NCBI GenBank assembly: GCA_025455885.1
Contig: JALOLR010000008.1
Coordinates: 62,001 to 126,000 of the forward strand
DNA: 64,000 nt
Direction of reading: 5' to 3'
Source: Acidimicrobiales bacterium
GTDB taxonomy: Bacteria > Actinomycetota > Acidimicrobiia > Acidimicrobiales > Acidimicrobilacustridaceae
The notes beneath the pieces were generated by a model that saw nothing but the letters and a program-made list of their open reading frames with translations, did no database searches and was not told the DNA's origin. This document shows, one piece after another, positions 1 through 9,316 of this stretch (the first letter of the stretch is position 1; every line of letters begins with the position of its first letter). The position numbers and the translations under genes were made by a program.

Positions 1-138
1 ACCTCCACCCTGCCTCCTCTGTGGTCGGGCGAGCCGGACCCCGTCCGGCGCCGCGAGCAACCTAACAGAGGCGTCAGGTAGCCGGTCAGGGCGCCCGGCG
101 ATCAGCCCGGTGGGTCGACCGGGTCGGGTCCCTGCCGA

Positions 139-1173
139 TCAGGCCGCTCGACCGGGCCGCTCGGGCGGTGCGAGGCCGACGTCGATCACGGCGGCGCCGG
201 TGACACGGTCGGCGGCGAGGTCGGCGAGCGCCCGAGCGGCGTCGTCGAGCCCGTAGGGCGTCACCGTCGTGCGCACGCCGATCCGGGCGGCCAGGGCGAG
301 CAGCTCCTCGCCGTCGGCGCGGGTGTTGGCGGTGACGCTGCGGACCTGGCGCTCCTGGAAGAGGTGGCGCTGGTAGTCGAGGGGCGGCACGTCGCTCAGG
401 TGGATCCCGGCGATGGCCAGCGTGCCCGCCCGATCGAGGGCCTCGAGCGCCACGGGAACCAGCTCGCCGACCGGGGCGAACAGGATGGCGGCGTCGAGGG
501 GCACCGGAGGGCGGTCCGTGGCGGCCCCCACCGACGCCGCGCCGAGCTCCACCGCCAGGGACCGGGCCTCGGCCGAGCGGGTGAGGACGTGCACCTCGGC
601 ACCCTCGGCGATCGCGATCTGGGCGGTGATGTGGGCCGATCCACCGAAGCCGTAGATGCCGAGCCGTCCTCCCTCGGGCACCTCGGCACGGCGCAGCGCC
701 CGGTAGCCGATGATCCCGGCGCAGAGCAGCGGCGCCACGTGGCGGTCATCGATGCCCTCGGGCAGCCGGCAGGCGAAGCGCTCGTCGACGACCGCAGCCT
801 CTGCGAACCCGCCGTCGGCGTCCCACCCGGTGAACCCCGGGTCGAGGCAGAGGTTCTCGGCGCCCCGACGGCAGAACCGACAGAGACCGCACGTGTGGCG
901 CAACCAGGCGATGCCGATGCGGTCCCCGACCGCGAACCGAGTGGCCTCCGGCCCCACCTCGTCGACGACCCCGACGATCTCGTGGCCGGGTACGACGCCG
1001 TGCCGACGGGGGGCGAGGTCGCCCTCGGCGAGGTGGAGGTCGGTGCGGCACACCCCGCACACCGACACCCGGACGCGCACTTCGTGACCGCTGGGCTCCG
1101 GCACGTCGCGGGTGACGAGGCGCAGGGGGCCCTCGGCCGCCGGGCCCGGCTGCTCGACGATCCAGGCCCTCAT
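139..1173 (-). CDS. Zinc-dependent alcohol dehydrogenase family protein
   Basis: A medium-chain dehydrogenase of 344 aa that should oxidise alcohols or reduce aldehydes with NAD(P) in the cytosol. A GroES-like N-terminal domain carries the catalytic-zinc residues Cys42 and the His64-Glu65 pair. Four cysteines at about 95, 98, 101 and 109 form the structural zinc lobe. A Rossmann half follows, with a glycine-rich [10 protein letters not shown] motif near residue 172. Length and architecture match the AdhA/AdhP-like group of zinc alcohol dehydrogenases. It starts with ATG. It stands alone: the next gene on the same strand is an unrelated lipoprotein 26 bp upstream. The exact substrate cannot be read from sequence. 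Confidence 0.9.
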   Translation of the reverse strand: MRAWIVEQPGPAAEGPLRLVTRDVPEPSGHEVRVRVSVCGVCRTDLHLAEGDLAPRRHGVVPGHEIVGVVDEVGPEATRFAVGDRIGIAWLRHTCGLCRFCRRGAENLCLDPGFTGWDADGGFAEAAVVDERFACRLPEGIDDRHVAPLLCAGIIGYRALRRAEVPEGGRLGIYGFGGSAHITAQIAIAEGAEVHVLTRSAEARSLAVELGAASVGAATDRPPVPLDAAILFAPVGELVPVALEALDRAGTLAIAGIHLSDVPPLDYQRHLFQERQVRSVTANTRADGEELLALAARIGVRTTVTPYGLDDAARALADLAADRVTGAAVIDVGLAPPERPGRAA

Positions 1174-1199
1174 GGCGTCTCCCGGCGTCGGTCGGGCGA

Positions 1200-1898
1200 T
1201 CAGCCGGCCACGACCATTGGCAGCGCGGCGACGTCGCCGGGATCGGACTCGAGGCCCGTACCGCCCTGAGCGACGATGGCCACGACGTCACCGGGCCGGG
1301 CTGCCTCGACGGCGACCGTCGTGGTGAACGGCTCGAGCGTGCCGAGTGAGCCGCCCTGCACCACGACCGACGTCGGCGCCACGTCGGGACGGGCGGGCAG
1401 GTAGGCGGTGACGACGATCGTCCCCTCGAAACCCCGCCCGCGGCCTTCGACGGTGATCGGCCCGGCCGGCACCTCGGCGTTCGTCTCGGGCACGGTGATC
1501 TCGACCCCCTCACTCACCGCGCCGATGACGAACCACCCTTCGCCCAGCTGGCGGACGAAGAGGGTGGAGCGGACCAGGGGATCACCTGTTGCGTCCTCAC
1601 CGGCGAACAGCACGTCGATCTCCCCGCTTCGGGCGTCGCCCTGGCGGAAGTCGCCCAGGGCGGCCGTGGAGCCCAACACCTCCGTGACGAACCCCTGGGC
1701 CGCCTCTTCGGGGCCGGCGAGCACGACGTCCGGCGCCGGCCACACGGCCGGCTGGAGATCCTGGGGTTCCACCGTCGAGCCCGACGGGGCGGCGGCCGTC
1801 GACGTCGTGGTGCCGGCACCGTCGTCGTCACCGCAGGCCGAGAGCGTCGTCGCCGCCACGACCGCGATCAGAACGACGAGAAACCGTCGAACCGTCAT
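1200..1898 (-). CDS. Lipoprotein with Gmad2-type immunoglobulin-like domain
   Basis: A 232-aa predicted lipoprotein. Residues 1-20 form a signal peptide ending in a lipobox (TTLSAC). A Thr/Ser/Ala-rich linker follows, then a domain of about 90 residues of unknown type. The C-terminal half resembles the Gmad2 Ig-like domain, with [19 protein letters not shown] followed by a GFEGTIVV strand. Proteins of this type are exported and tethered to the outer face of the membrane, and Gmad2 domains are often linked to sporulation or cell-surface proteins. The start at 1898 is chosen because GGAGG lies 9 nt upstream and the signal peptide begins there. The frame stays open much further upstream but gives no plausible protein. 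Confidence 0.8.
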   Translation of the reverse strand: MTVRRFLVVLIAVVAATTLSACGDDDGAGTTTSTAAAPSGSTVEPQDLQPAVWPAPDVVLAGPEEAAQGFVTEVLGSTAALGDFRQGDARSGEIDVLFAGEDATGDPLVRSTLFVRQLGEGWFVIGAVSEGVEITVPETNAEVPAGPITVEGRGRGFEGTIVVTAYLPARPDVAPTSVVVQGGSLGTLEPFTTTVAVEAARPGDVVAIVAQGGTGLESDPGDVAALPMVVAG

Positions 1899-2117
1899 AC
1901 CGAAGCACCTCCGAGGCCTGCCGCCGGACATCGTCGACATCCTTCGTACCGACGACCAGGTGGGGAGGGAAGGGCCGAACGTCACCAAGGGGGTGGATGG
2001 GGACGCCCCGCCGTCCACGAACCCGCGGTGCGACGATCCCTGCGGTGAGGAGGGGACCGACCGGATCTCGGGCATCCTGATCACCCCGGCCCGTGCCCCC
2101 GACCCGAAGGTCCCGCG

Positions 2118-3107
2118 ATGTCCGTTCCTCTCTCGATCCTCGACCTGGCGATCATCGGCAAGGGCGAGACGGCGCGGTCCAGCCTCGACGGCAGCGTGGC
2201 GCTGGCCCGCGCCGCCGAGGCCCACGGCTACCAGCGGGTCTGGTACGCCGAGCACCACAACATGGCGGCCGTGGCGTCCTCGGCCACGGCGGTGCTCATC
2301 GCCCACGTGGCCGCCCACACCGAGCGCATCCGTCTCGGCGCCGGGGGGATCATGCTCCCGAACCACTCGCCGCTCACCGTCGCCGAGCAGTTCGGCACGC
2401 TCGAGACGCTGCACCCCGGGCGCATCGACCTGGGCCTCGGACGGGCACCGGGGAGCGATCAGCCCACCATGCGGGCCCTGCGCCGCGACCCTCGCGCCGC
2501 CGAGTCGTTCCCGCGTGACGTCCAGGAGCTCCAGGGCTACCTCGGCGACGAGAGCCTGGTCCCCGGCGTGGACGCCGTGCCCGGCAAGGGCACCCGCGTG
2601 CCGCTCTACATCCTCGGGTCCTCGCTCTTCGGCGCGACGCTCGCCGCCGCCCTCGGGCTCCCGTTCGGCTTCGCCTCGCACTTCGCTCCCGGGTCGTTGA
2701 CCGAGGCGGTGGCGCGGTACCGACGGGAGTTCCGGCCGTCCGCGCAGCTCTCCGAGCCCTACGTGCTGGCGGGCGTCAACGTCGTGGCCGCCCCCACCGA
2801 GGCCCAGGCCGAGGCCAACCACCAGGCCGTGAAGCGCAGCCGCATCTCGCTCTTTGTCGGTCGCGGTCGCACCTTCACCGACGACGAGGCCGACGCGCTC
2901 CTCGCCTCACCCCAGGCCCGCCCGTTGCAGGAGATGATGCGCTACACGGCGGTCGGACCGCCGTCGGCTGTGGGCGCCTACCTCGAGGACTTCGCCCGCC
3001 ACGCCGACGCCGACGAGCTGATCGTCGCCCACCAGGCACCGACCCTCGACGATCGGCTGCGGTCCGTGGCGCTCGTCGCCGAGGGCGCGGGGCTCGTCGC
3101 CGCCTGA
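2118..3107 (+). CDS. LLM class flavin-dependent oxidoreductase
   Basis: A 329-aa luciferase-like (bacterial luciferase/LLM) TIM-barrel protein that should use reduced FMN or F420. The family signatures are present: WYAEHHN near residue 42, the stretch with [14 protein letters not shown] near 75, and [10 protein letters not shown] near 110. It belongs to the short MsnO8-like group often annotated as alkanal monooxygenase-like, but no specific substrate can be inferred. The start is the ATG at 2118. It lies on the opposite strand from both neighbours and appears to be a single-gene unit. The 219-bp gap before it is shared with the divergent lipoprotein gene and shows no recognisable operator. 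Confidence 0.9.
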   Translation: MSVPLSILDLAIIGKGETARSSLDGSVALARAAEAHGYQRVWYAEHHNMAAVASSATAVLIAHVAAHTERIRLGAGGIMLPNHSPLTVAEQFGTLETLHPGRIDLGLGRAPGSDQPTMRALRRDPRAAESFPRDVQELQGYLGDESLVPGVDAVPGKGTRVPLYILGSSLFGATLAAALGLPFGFASHFAPGSLTEAVARYRREFRPSAQLSEPYVLAGVNVVAAPTEAQAEANHQAVKRSRISLFVGRGRTFTDDEADALLASPQARPLQEMMRYTAVGPPSAVGAYLEDFARHADADELIVAHQAPTLDDRLRSVALVAEGAGLVAA

Positions 3108-3146
3108 CGGCCCTGCACGCCGATCCGGCACACCCCCGGGATCCGG

Positions 3147-4292
3147 TCAGGCCACGCCGAGCAGCTCCACCGCGGCGTCGGTGAGGGTCTTGCGCCCCAC
3201 CATCACGTGCTGGGTGGCGGCGTTCATGTCGCGGAAGCAGCGTCCGAGCACGCTCGGGTTGCGCAACGACTCGGTACCGGCCTCGCGGTAGGCCCACTCG
3301 ACCGCCTCCGCGGCGGCGGTCGTGGCCCAGGTGGTGGCGAGGCGGGTGAGGTGGTTCGTGCGCGCCGAGAGCCGCTCCCCCGAGGCGACCTCGGCCTCGG
3401 CGGCGGCGAAGGTCTCGAGGACGAACGCCCGGGCGGCGCGCACCTTGGCCTCGGCCTCGGCGAAGCCCACCTGGAACACCTGCTGCTCGCCGAGGAGGCT
3501 GTCACTCATCCGGACCTTCGTGGCGGCGATCGACGCGATCTCGTCGAGCGCCCGGCGCGCCACCCCCAGCGCCCACCCCGCGTGACCGGCGGCAGTGAGC
3601 ACCATCACGCCGAGGCGGTGCATGTCGGACCCGCGTTCGGGGACCTCGGTGAAGATCGAGAACACCTCGCCGGCGCCGACGCGGATCGGAGCGATCTCGT
3701 AGTCGACGCTGGCCGTGCCCGAGAGCCCCATGACGTCCCAGTTGCCCTTGAACTCGACCTTGTCGTTCGGGACCACGGCGGCGACGACATCGGGCATGCC
3801 GTTGTCGCGCATGACCATCTCACCGTCGCGGTAGACGAGGCACCCCCCGAGCATGTGGGTGGTCTGGTCGGACCCGGAACCGAAGCGGTAGCTGCCGGAG
3901 ATCACGTAGCCGTCGCCGTCGACGTCGGCACGACCCATCGGGGCCAGCTGACCGGCGAGGATGGCCCCCCGGTCGGTGCCGAACAGCGCCCGAGCCACGT
4001 CGTCGCTGGTGTAGATCGCGCTGAACGCGGTGCTGACCGACGCCGCCATCGTCGACCAGCCGACGGACCCGTCCTGGCGGGCGAGCTCCTCGATCACCTC
4101 GATGGTCCCGACGATCCCGAGCTCGTCGCCACCGAACTCCTCGGGGACCATGAGGTGGATGGCCCCCGATTCGCGCACCGCCGCAGCGACCTCGTCGGTG
4201 AGCGCCGCCCGGTGCTCCATCTCGTCCGCGGAGGCCTCGACCATGGGGGCCAGCGCCCGCACCCGCTCCAGCAACGACGGCGTCACGTCCAT
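3147..4292 (-). CDS. Acyl-CoA dehydrogenase family protein (HsaA/DszC-like monooxygenase type)
   Basis: A 381-aa protein with the acyl-CoA dehydrogenase fold. The N-terminal helical domain includes PEEFGGDELG near residue 47. A middle beta domain includes GSYRFGSGSD and VMGLSGTAS, and the C-terminal helical bundle ends with an RDMNAATQHVMVG-type motif. The combination of a WSTMA active-site region with ARTNHL and RDMNAATQH near the end is typical of the flavin-dependent hydroxylase branch (HsaA, DszC, HpaB-like), where the fold works as an FMNH2-dependent monooxygenase. I therefore do not call it a beta-oxidation enzyme. The start at 4292 precedes MDVTPSLLERV. The open frame beyond it is low-complexity shadow sequence. 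Confidence 0.85.
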   Translation of the reverse strand: MDVTPSLLERVRALAPMVEASADEMEHRAALTDEVAAAVRESGAIHLMVPEEFGGDELGIVGTIEVIEELARQDGSVGWSTMAASVSTAFSAIYTSDDVARALFGTDRGAILAGQLAPMGRADVDGDGYVISGSYRFGSGSDQTTHMLGGCLVYRDGEMVMRDNGMPDVVAAVVPNDKVEFKGNWDVMGLSGTASVDYEIAPIRVGAGEVFSIFTEVPERGSDMHRLGVMVLTAAGHAGWALGVARRALDEIASIAATKVRMSDSLLGEQQVFQVGFAEAEAKVRAARAFVLETFAAAEAEVASGERLSARTNHLTRLATTWATTAAAEAVEWAYREAGTESLRNPSVLGRCFRDMNAATQHVMVGRKTLTDAAVELLGVA

Positions 4293-4453
4293 CGCGCAAC
4301 GGTAGCCATCGCGGTGCTCGCCACCCGAACTGGGCGGGCACCCCGTCCGCCCGGGTCCCCCGGGGTCGGCGCCGGCGACCGACGCGACCGCCCTGCCGAT
4401 GATGTGGCATCGTCGGGTACGCCGTCGGACGACACCACGAGGAGGAGCCATCC

Positions 4454-5548
4454 ATGTGGACCGGTCGCGGTCGGATCGTCGGCGCGATCGTGGTGGGTCT
4501 CCTCCTCGCGACGAGCGGTTGTTCAACCGGCGACGACACGCGGATGGCCGAGTCGACGACACCCGACTGCCGCGCCGCGGTCGGCGGATCGGCCCGCATC
4601 GCCTCGCTCGTGTTCGCCTCGCTCGACGACGGCACCGTGGAAGAGCTCGACCGGGTGCTCGGCGCCGGTGTGGGCGGGATCGTCGTGACCGGCGCGGCCG
4701 TCGACCTGGCCGGCGACGGCACCCTCGCCGCCATGCTCGCCGGTTCCGACCTCCCTCCCCTCGTCGGCGTCGACGAGGAGGGCGGACGGGTCCAACGGAT
4801 GGCGCCCGTGCTCGGCGACCTGCCCAGCGCCCGGGAGGCGGCGCGCACACTGAGCCCCGCCCAGATCCGGGAGACGGCCCGGACCCACGGAGAGGCGATG
4901 CGGGCGCTCGGGATCACGGTCGACTTCGCCCCGGTGGCCGACGTGTCCGAGGAGCCCGACTCCGGACCGATCGGTGACCGGAGCTACTCCGACGACCCCG
5001 AGGTCGTCACCGCGGCGGCCGGCGCCTTCGCGGCGGGGCTGCGCGATGCCGGGGTCCTGCCCACGCTCAAGCACTTCCCCGGCCACGGTCGGGCGTCGGG
5101 CGACTCCCACGAGGGGCTGGTGACCACGCCGCCCATCGACGACATGGCCGCGGACCTGGCTCCCTTCCGCACCCTGACCGGCGAGGGAGAGGTGGCCGTG
5201 ATGATCGGCCACCTGGCGGTGCCGGGACTCACCGAGGGCGAGGCCGCGTCGCTGTCCCCGGCGGCGATCGAGGGGCTCCTGCGCGACGAGATGGGGTTCG
5301 ACGGTCTCGTGGTCACCGACGACCTCGGGGCCATGGACGCCATCCGGGACCGGTACTCGGTGGCCGACGCCGCCGTCCTGGCCGTCGTGGCCGGTGCCGA
5401 CATGGTCCTGGTCCCCGCCAGCTCGATCACCGCCGTCGCCGACGCCCTGGACGCGGCGGTCGACGACGGGCGGCTCCCCGAGGGCCGCTTCGACGAGGCC
5501 GCCGGCCGGGTGTTCCGGGCCCGGGGCGGCTGCCCGGGCCCCGGCTGA
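4454..5548 (+). CDS. Glycoside hydrolase family 3 lipoprotein (NagZ-like)
   Basis: A 364-aa exported beta-N-acetylhexosaminidase-like enzyme that probably trims GlcNAc residues of cell-wall fragments. A signal peptide ends in the lipobox TSGC at residues 20-23, so it should be membrane-anchored on the outside. GH3 landmarks are clear: GVDEEGGRVQR near 105, the diagnostic KHFPGHG at 206-212 followed by DSH at 217-219, and the VVTDDLGAM loop with the nucleophile Asp at about 289-290. A GAGG-type Shine-Dalgarno sequence (GAGGAG) lies about 9 nt before the ATG. The length fits single-domain NagZ enzymes. The actinobacterial homologues with a lipobox are known as surface beta-N-acetylglucosaminidases. 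Confidence 0.88.
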   Translation: MWTGRGRIVGAIVVGLLLATSGCSTGDDTRMAESTTPDCRAAVGGSARIASLVFASLDDGTVEELDRVLGAGVGGIVVTGAAVDLAGDGTLAAMLAGSDLPPLVGVDEEGGRVQRMAPVLGDLPSAREAARTLSPAQIRETARTHGEAMRALGITVDFAPVADVSEEPDSGPIGDRSYSDDPEVVTAAAGAFAAGLRDAGVLPTLKHFPGHGRASGDSHEGLVTTPPIDDMAADLAPFRTLTGEGEVAVMIGHLAVPGLTEGEAASLSPAAIEGLLRDEMGFDGLVVTDDLGAMDAIRDRYSVADAAVLAVVAGADMVLVPASSITAVADALDAAVDDGRLPEGRFDEAAGRVFRARGGCPGPG

Positions 5549-5569
5549 GACCGCGGACGCCGGCGGCGG

Positions 5570-6031
5570 TCAGGGCCGGGAGAAGTCGCGGTCGGGCGAA
5601 CGGGGCGGGAACTTCATCCCCGGAGGGGCCTGCCAGCCCGAGGCGGCGAGGTCCTCGAGGACCTGGGCCATGTTGAGCACGTCCTCTTCGTAACGGAACT
5701 TGCCACCGCCGGCGTGGAGCAGGGTGGTGTACCCCGACTGCTGGCGACCGTCGGGGAGGACCTGTCGGTACTTCACCACCACCTCGTCGCCGTCGACGTA
5801 GACGTGGTCGACCGGGAAGGTCCAGTCCTCGATGCCGGTCATCGAGTCGACGAGGAACTCCCGGACGGCGTCGATGCCCTCGATCCGACCCCACGCCGGG
5901 TCGACGAACACCATGTCGTCGGTGAAGAACTGGACGAGGTCGGACCATGGCGCCCGACCCTCGTCGACCTCACGCCGGAAGGCCAGGTAGCGCTCGAGCG
6001 TGGCCGCCAGCTCAGGCGATGCGTTCTCCAT
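5570..6031 (-). CDS. Nuclear transport factor 2 (SnoaL-like) family protein
   Basis: A 153-aa small alpha+beta-barrel protein of the NTF2/SnoaL superfamily. The typical pattern is seen: an N-terminal helix with ERYLAFRREVDEG, the FFTDDMVFVDPAWG strand-turn, the IEGIDAVREFL helix, and a C-terminal beta sheet containing the VVVKYRQVLPDGR strand. Members include polyketide cyclases, hydrolases and many proteins of unknown role, so no reaction can be assigned. A G-rich Shine-Dalgarno stretch (GGGGGG) lies 6 nt before the ATG. The gene converges on the glycosidase gene with only about 20 bp between them. Confidence 0.75.
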   Translation of the reverse strand: MENASPELAATLERYLAFRREVDEGRAPWSDLVQFFTDDMVFVDPAWGRIEGIDAVREFLVDSMTGIEDWTFPVDHVYVDGDEVVVKYRQVLPDGRQQSGYTTLLHAGGGKFRYEEDVLNMAQVLEDLAASGWQAPPGMKFPPRSPDRDFSRP

Positions 6032-6070
6032 CTCGGACCCCCCGGTGCCGTGGTGCGGGCACCCTAGCGG

Positions 6071-6283
6071 TCAGAGCGCGGTGCCTCCCTCGGTCGCCTT
6101 CTGCCATTGGCGGTAGTCGGCGATCGAGGCGCCCCAGTCGAGCGGCGAGTCGCACGTCGGGCACTGGGCGTCGTCGTCGGTGATCGCCGCCGTGCAGTGC
6201 GAGCAGCGCAGGATCGGCTCGGGGGCGGCCTCGAACACGGCCGTCGCCCGTCCGGCCGGGGTGATCGGTGCGGCGTCGCTCAT
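6071..6283 (-). CDS. Small zinc-ribbon protein
   Basis: A 70-aa hypothetical protein. Residues 27-45 hold two CxxC pairs (CSHC and CPTC) separated by 11 residues, a classic zinc-ribbon knuckle. A short acidic/tryptophan-containing tail (DWGASIADYRQWQ) follows. No enzyme domain is present, and it may be a protein- or nucleic-acid-binding adaptor. The start at 6283 is supported by a GAGAGGA Shine-Dalgarno sequence 7 nt upstream. It lies 39 bp upstream of the NTF2-like gene on the same strand and may be co-transcribed with it. Confidence 0.7.
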   Translation of the reverse strand: MSDAAPITPAGRATAVFEAAPEPILRCSHCTAAITDDDAQCPTCDSPLDWGASIADYRQWQKATEGGTAL

Positions 6284-6397
6284 CGCGTGGTCCTCTCTCA
6301 CAATCGGATCGTTCGACCCTCTCCCGGCCGACGGGGCGGCCACCACGGCCGAAAGTCCCCTCCTCCGATCGCGCCGTGCGGAGTCGGCCCGACGAGG

Positions 6398-6418
6398 GCG
6401 GCGCCCCGGAGGCGCCGC
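6398..6418. other. GC-rich hairpin in divergent intergenic region
   Basis: A perfect 8-bp inverted repeat (GCGGCGCC / GGCGCCGC) with a 5-nt loop lies between the divergent zinc-ribbon and enoyl-CoA hydratase genes. It could be a transcript 5'-leader structure or simply a GC-rich palindrome. No U-tract follows. Confidence 0.4.
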
Positions 6419-6490
6419 TCCCCTAGCCTGCGGGCCGGCCCGACCGCACGGCGGCGGGCCATCGACCACGTCCTGGGGGGGGGTTCCGGC

Positions 6491-7171
6491 ATGACCGGCT
6501 TCGTGAGGATCGACCGACCCGGGGAAGCCACGGTGGTGCTCACGATCGATCGAGCCGAGCGACGCAACGCCCTCTCGATCGCGGTGCGCGACGAGATCAG
6601 CGATGCCCTCGACGAGCTCGCCGCCGACGAGTCGGTGCGGGTGCTGGTGATCACCGGGGCGGGCTCGACCTTCTGCGCCGGCTTCGACCTCGGGGAGTTC
6701 GAGGTGGCGGCGGCCGACGGCGAGTTCGCGACCCGCCTCTGGGCGTCGAGCGACCGCTACCACCGCACCCTGGCCTCCTTCCCGCTGCCCACCGTCGCGG
6801 CGGTGAACGGCCCGGCCGTCGCCGGCGGATTCGATCTCGCCGTGCTCTGCGACCTCCGGGTGGTCTCCTCCACGGCCCGCTTCTCCCACCCCGAGCGGAC
6901 CTTCGGCGAGGTCGTCTACGGCCCGTTGCGCGAGCTGGTGGGTGGGGCCGTCGCCCGCGACCTCACGCTCACCGGCCGCACCCTCGACGCCGAGGAGGCC
7001 CTCGTCCTGGGCGTCGCGACGAGGGTCGCGCCGCCCGATGAGGTGTACGGCACCGCCCTGGCGCTCGCCGCCCGGATCGCCGAGGCGCCCCGGGCCCAGC
7101 TCGTGGGCCACAAGGCGAAGATCCTCCGGCAATCGGGGCGGGACCCGTCGACGGGGACGCTCGACCTCTAG
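6491..7171 (+). CDS. Enoyl-CoA hydratase/isomerase family protein
   Basis: A 226-aa crotonase-fold protein that probably acts on a CoA thioester. The oxyanion-hole motif FCAGFDLGEF lies near residue 59 and the second glycine-rich helix motif GPAVAGGFDLAVLCD near 108. Of the two classical catalytic glutamates, the first position is Asp (GFDLA) while the second is retained in SHPERTFG. Hydratase activity may therefore be altered, and isomerase or hydrolase chemistry is possible. The protein is about 30 residues shorter than typical members, with the C-terminal helical region truncated. It is preceded by an unusual run of nine G residues at about 6476-6484 that may serve as the ribosome-binding region. 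Confidence 0.85.
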   Translation: MTGFVRIDRPGEATVVLTIDRAERRNALSIAVRDEISDALDELAADESVRVLVITGAGSTFCAGFDLGEFEVAAADGEFATRLWASSDRYHRTLASFPLPTVAAVNGPAVAGGFDLAVLCDLRVVSSTARFSHPERTFGEVVYGPLRELVGGAVARDLTLTGRTLDAEEALVLGVATRVAPPDEVYGTALALAARIAEAPRAQLVGHKAKILRQSGRDPSTGTLDL

Positions 7172-7245
7172 CCCCTGCCCGGCACGACCACCACGATCGC
7201 GACCGGACCGTGGACGCACGGTGACGGCGCTGTTAGAACGCTTCC

Positions 7246-8241
7246 ATGACCCGCATCTACTACGAGGCCGAAGCCGACCTCTCGGTTCTCGACGGCCGAC
7301 AGGTCGCCGTCGTGGGCTACGGCAACCAGGGCCGCAGCTGGGCGCTCAACCTTCGCGACAGCGGTGTCGACGCGCAGGTGTGCGTCCGCGACGACGCCTC
7401 GCGCGCCCTGGCCCTCGCGGAGGGCTTCGCCGCCGCCGAGCTCGAGGCCGCCGCCGACGCCGACGTGATCTGCCTCCTGGTGCCCGACGACGCCATCCCC
7501 ACGCTGCCGATCAGGCCACGCGACGACGCGCTCACCATCGTGGCCTCCGGCTACACGCTGGCCTTCGGGCGTTTCGACCCGGCCGGCGACCAGGCGATGG
7601 TCGCCCCCCGGATGCTCGGCCCCGAGGTGCGGCGCTGCTTCGAGGAGGGCTGGGGCTTCATCACCGGGCTCGGGGTCCACAAGGACGTGACGGGGACCGC
7701 GCTCGCCCGCACCCTCGCCGTCGCCCTCGGCATCGGGGGCCTCCGCCAGGGGGCGATCGAGATGTCACCCCGCCAGGAGGCGGTCGTCGACCTCGCCGTC
7801 GAGCAGGTCCGGTCCCCGGCCCTCGCCCACGTGAACGAGGCCTTCGTCCGCCTCATGCTCGAGAACGACGTCCCGCTCGAGGCGATCATCACCGAGCTCA
7901 TGCTCTCGGGCGAGGTCGAGCGCAGCTACGCGCTGGTCCGCCAGGTCGGGTTCGTCGGCCAGCTCGGGTTCCACTCCCCCACGAGCCAGTACGGACAGCT
8001 CAGCCGCCGGGGCGCCTACGCCGACGTCGACCTCCGGTCCCGGATGGCCGAGCTCCTCGACGAGATCACCTCCGGACGGTTCGCCGACGAGTGGGACGAG
8101 CAACGCGACGCCGGCCACCCCCGACTCGCCGAGCTCTGGGAGGAGTTCGCCAACGACGACATCGCCGCGTTCGAGCTGGACCTGCGTCGACGCCTCGGCG
8201 AGAAGGTCACCGCATCCGGTCCGGCGCCCGCCGGCGACTGA
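7246..8241 (+). CDS. Divergent ketol-acid reductoisomerase-like protein
   Basis: A 331-aa protein with the class I KARI layout. The N-terminal Rossmann domain has VVGYGNQGRSWALNLRDSG near residue 23. A knotted C-terminal helical domain is recognisable from DLAVEQ near 185, TELMLSGEVERSY near 225 and SPTSQYG near 245. Key positions of true KARI are changed. The APKGPGH substrate/NADPH loop reads APRMLGP, the GHG motif before it reads ASGYT, and one of the metal-ligand glutamates is not in register. The Asp of DLxxEQ and the Ser of the SxTxxxG loop remain. It is not beside ilvB/ilvN/leu genes. It is probably a paralogue with another oxidoreductase role rather than the biosynthetic IlvC. Confidence 0.75.
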   Translation: MTRIYYEAEADLSVLDGRQVAVVGYGNQGRSWALNLRDSGVDAQVCVRDDASRALALAEGFAAAELEAAADADVICLLVPDDAIPTLPIRPRDDALTIVASGYTLAFGRFDPAGDQAMVAPRMLGPEVRRCFEEGWGFITGLGVHKDVTGTALARTLAVALGIGGLRQGAIEMSPRQEAVVDLAVEQVRSPALAHVNEAFVRLMLENDVPLEAIITELMLSGEVERSYALVRQVGFVGQLGFHSPTSQYGQLSRRGAYADVDLRSRMAELLDEITSGRFADEWDEQRDAGHPRLAELWEEFANDDIAAFELDLRRRLGEKVTASGPAPAGD

Positions 8242-8268
8242 GCGCCCCGGTCGGCGCCGGCCCACCGG

Positions 8269-8274
8269 TAGCGT
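8269..8274 (+). promoter_or_regulatory. Probable leaderless -10 box (TAGCGT)
   Basis: TAGCGT fits the actinobacterial TANNNT extended -10 consensus and ends 7 nt before the ATG at 8282, so transcription would begin at the start codon. No Shine-Dalgarno sequence is visible upstream of that ATG. Confidence 0.5.
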
Positions 8275-8281
8275 CCCCCCG

Positions 8282-9259
8282 ATGCGCGCCTGGCAGGTCC
8301 ATCGCAACGCCGCACCGCGGGATGCGCTGCGCCTGGTCGAGATCGACGAACCCGAGCCGGGACCCGGCGAGCTGCGCCTGCGCGTGCACGCCGCGGCGAT
8401 CGGGATGCCGGACGCCTTCCTCTGCCGGGGCCGCTACGCCTTCCGGCCCCCGATCCCGTTCGTGCCCGGGCAGGAGGTCTGCGGCACCGTCGACGCCGTC
8501 GGCGAGGGCGTCGAGACGGCCGTCGGCACCCGGTTGATGGCGGTGACCAGCTTCTACGACGGCCGGGGCGGGTTCGCCGACGCGACCGTCGCCCGGGCCG
8601 ACACTGCGTTCAGGGTGCCCGACGCCATGAGCGACACCTCGGCGGCGGCCTTCCGCATCGGCTACTCGACGGCCTGGATCGGGCTCGTCCGGCGGGGTGG
8701 TCTCCGTGCCGGCGAACGCCTGCTGGTGCTCGGCGGCGCCGGTGGGTCGGGCACGGCGGCGATCGAGGTCGGTCGAGCCCTGGGGGCGTCGGTCATCGCC
8801 GTCGTGGGCGGGGCGGAGAAGGAGGACCTGTGCCGTCGCCTCGGTGCCGAGGTCGTGATCGACCGCACCGAGGTGGACGTCCCCGAGGCCGTACGCGGGG
8901 CGACCGGCGGTGCCGGGGTCGACGTGGTGTACGACCCGGTCGGCGGCGCCGCCGCCGACGCCGTCGCCGGGTGCCTACGGCCGGGCGGACGGCTGCTCGC
9001 GGTGGGCTTCGCCAGCGGCACGTGGGCCCGGCCGGACACCGCAGCGCTGGTCCGGTCCAGTGCCTCGCTGGTCGGCGTCTACGCCGGCGGGGGCACACGC
9101 GACGAGGACGCCGCCGACCACGAGGCGCTGCTCGGCCTCTTCGCCGACGGCCGTCTCACCGTCGCGGTGACCCCGGTGCCGTTCGGGTCGCTCCCCGACG
9201 CGGTCGCCCGGGTGGACGCCGGCACGGCGGTCGGCAAGCTCGTCGTCGAGGTGGGCTGA
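8282..9259 (+). CDS. Quinone oxidoreductase-like MDR family protein
   Basis: A 325-aa zinc-free medium-chain dehydrogenase. The GroES-like half has IPFVPGQEVCGTV near residue 59 and lacks the zinc cysteines of alcohol dehydrogenases. The Rossmann half has LLVLGGAGGSGTAAIEVGRALGA around 140-165, the AAGGVG-type motif of NADPH:quinone oxidoreductases. The family reduces quinones, alpha,beta-unsaturated carbonyls or acyl-CoA-type substrates with NADPH. It is followed by the APH-like kinase and SDR genes on the same strand, giving a plausible three-gene transcription unit (gaps of 57 and 26 bp). Confidence 0.88.
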   Translation: MRAWQVHRNAAPRDALRLVEIDEPEPGPGELRLRVHAAAIGMPDAFLCRGRYAFRPPIPFVPGQEVCGTVDAVGEGVETAVGTRLMAVTSFYDGRGGFADATVARADTAFRVPDAMSDTSAAAFRIGYSTAWIGLVRRGGLRAGERLLVLGGAGGSGTAAIEVGRALGASVIAVVGGAEKEDLCRRLGAEVVIDRTEVDVPEAVRGATGGAGVDVVYDPVGGAAADAVAGCLRPGGRLLAVGFASGTWARPDTAALVRSSASLVGVYAGGGTRDEDAADHEALLGLFADGRLTVAVTPVPFGSLPDAVARVDAGTAVGKLVVEVG

Positions 9260-9316
9260 GCAGGCGTCCCGGTCCCGGCCACAGCCTGGCTACGATCCCG
9301 CCGGGGGGCGAGCGGC

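Noticed and set aside
6476-6484. Run of nine G residues before the enoyl-CoA hydratase as a phase-variation tract
   Set aside because: The tract is short, lies outside the coding frame and is single. It may simply act as a ribosome-binding region.
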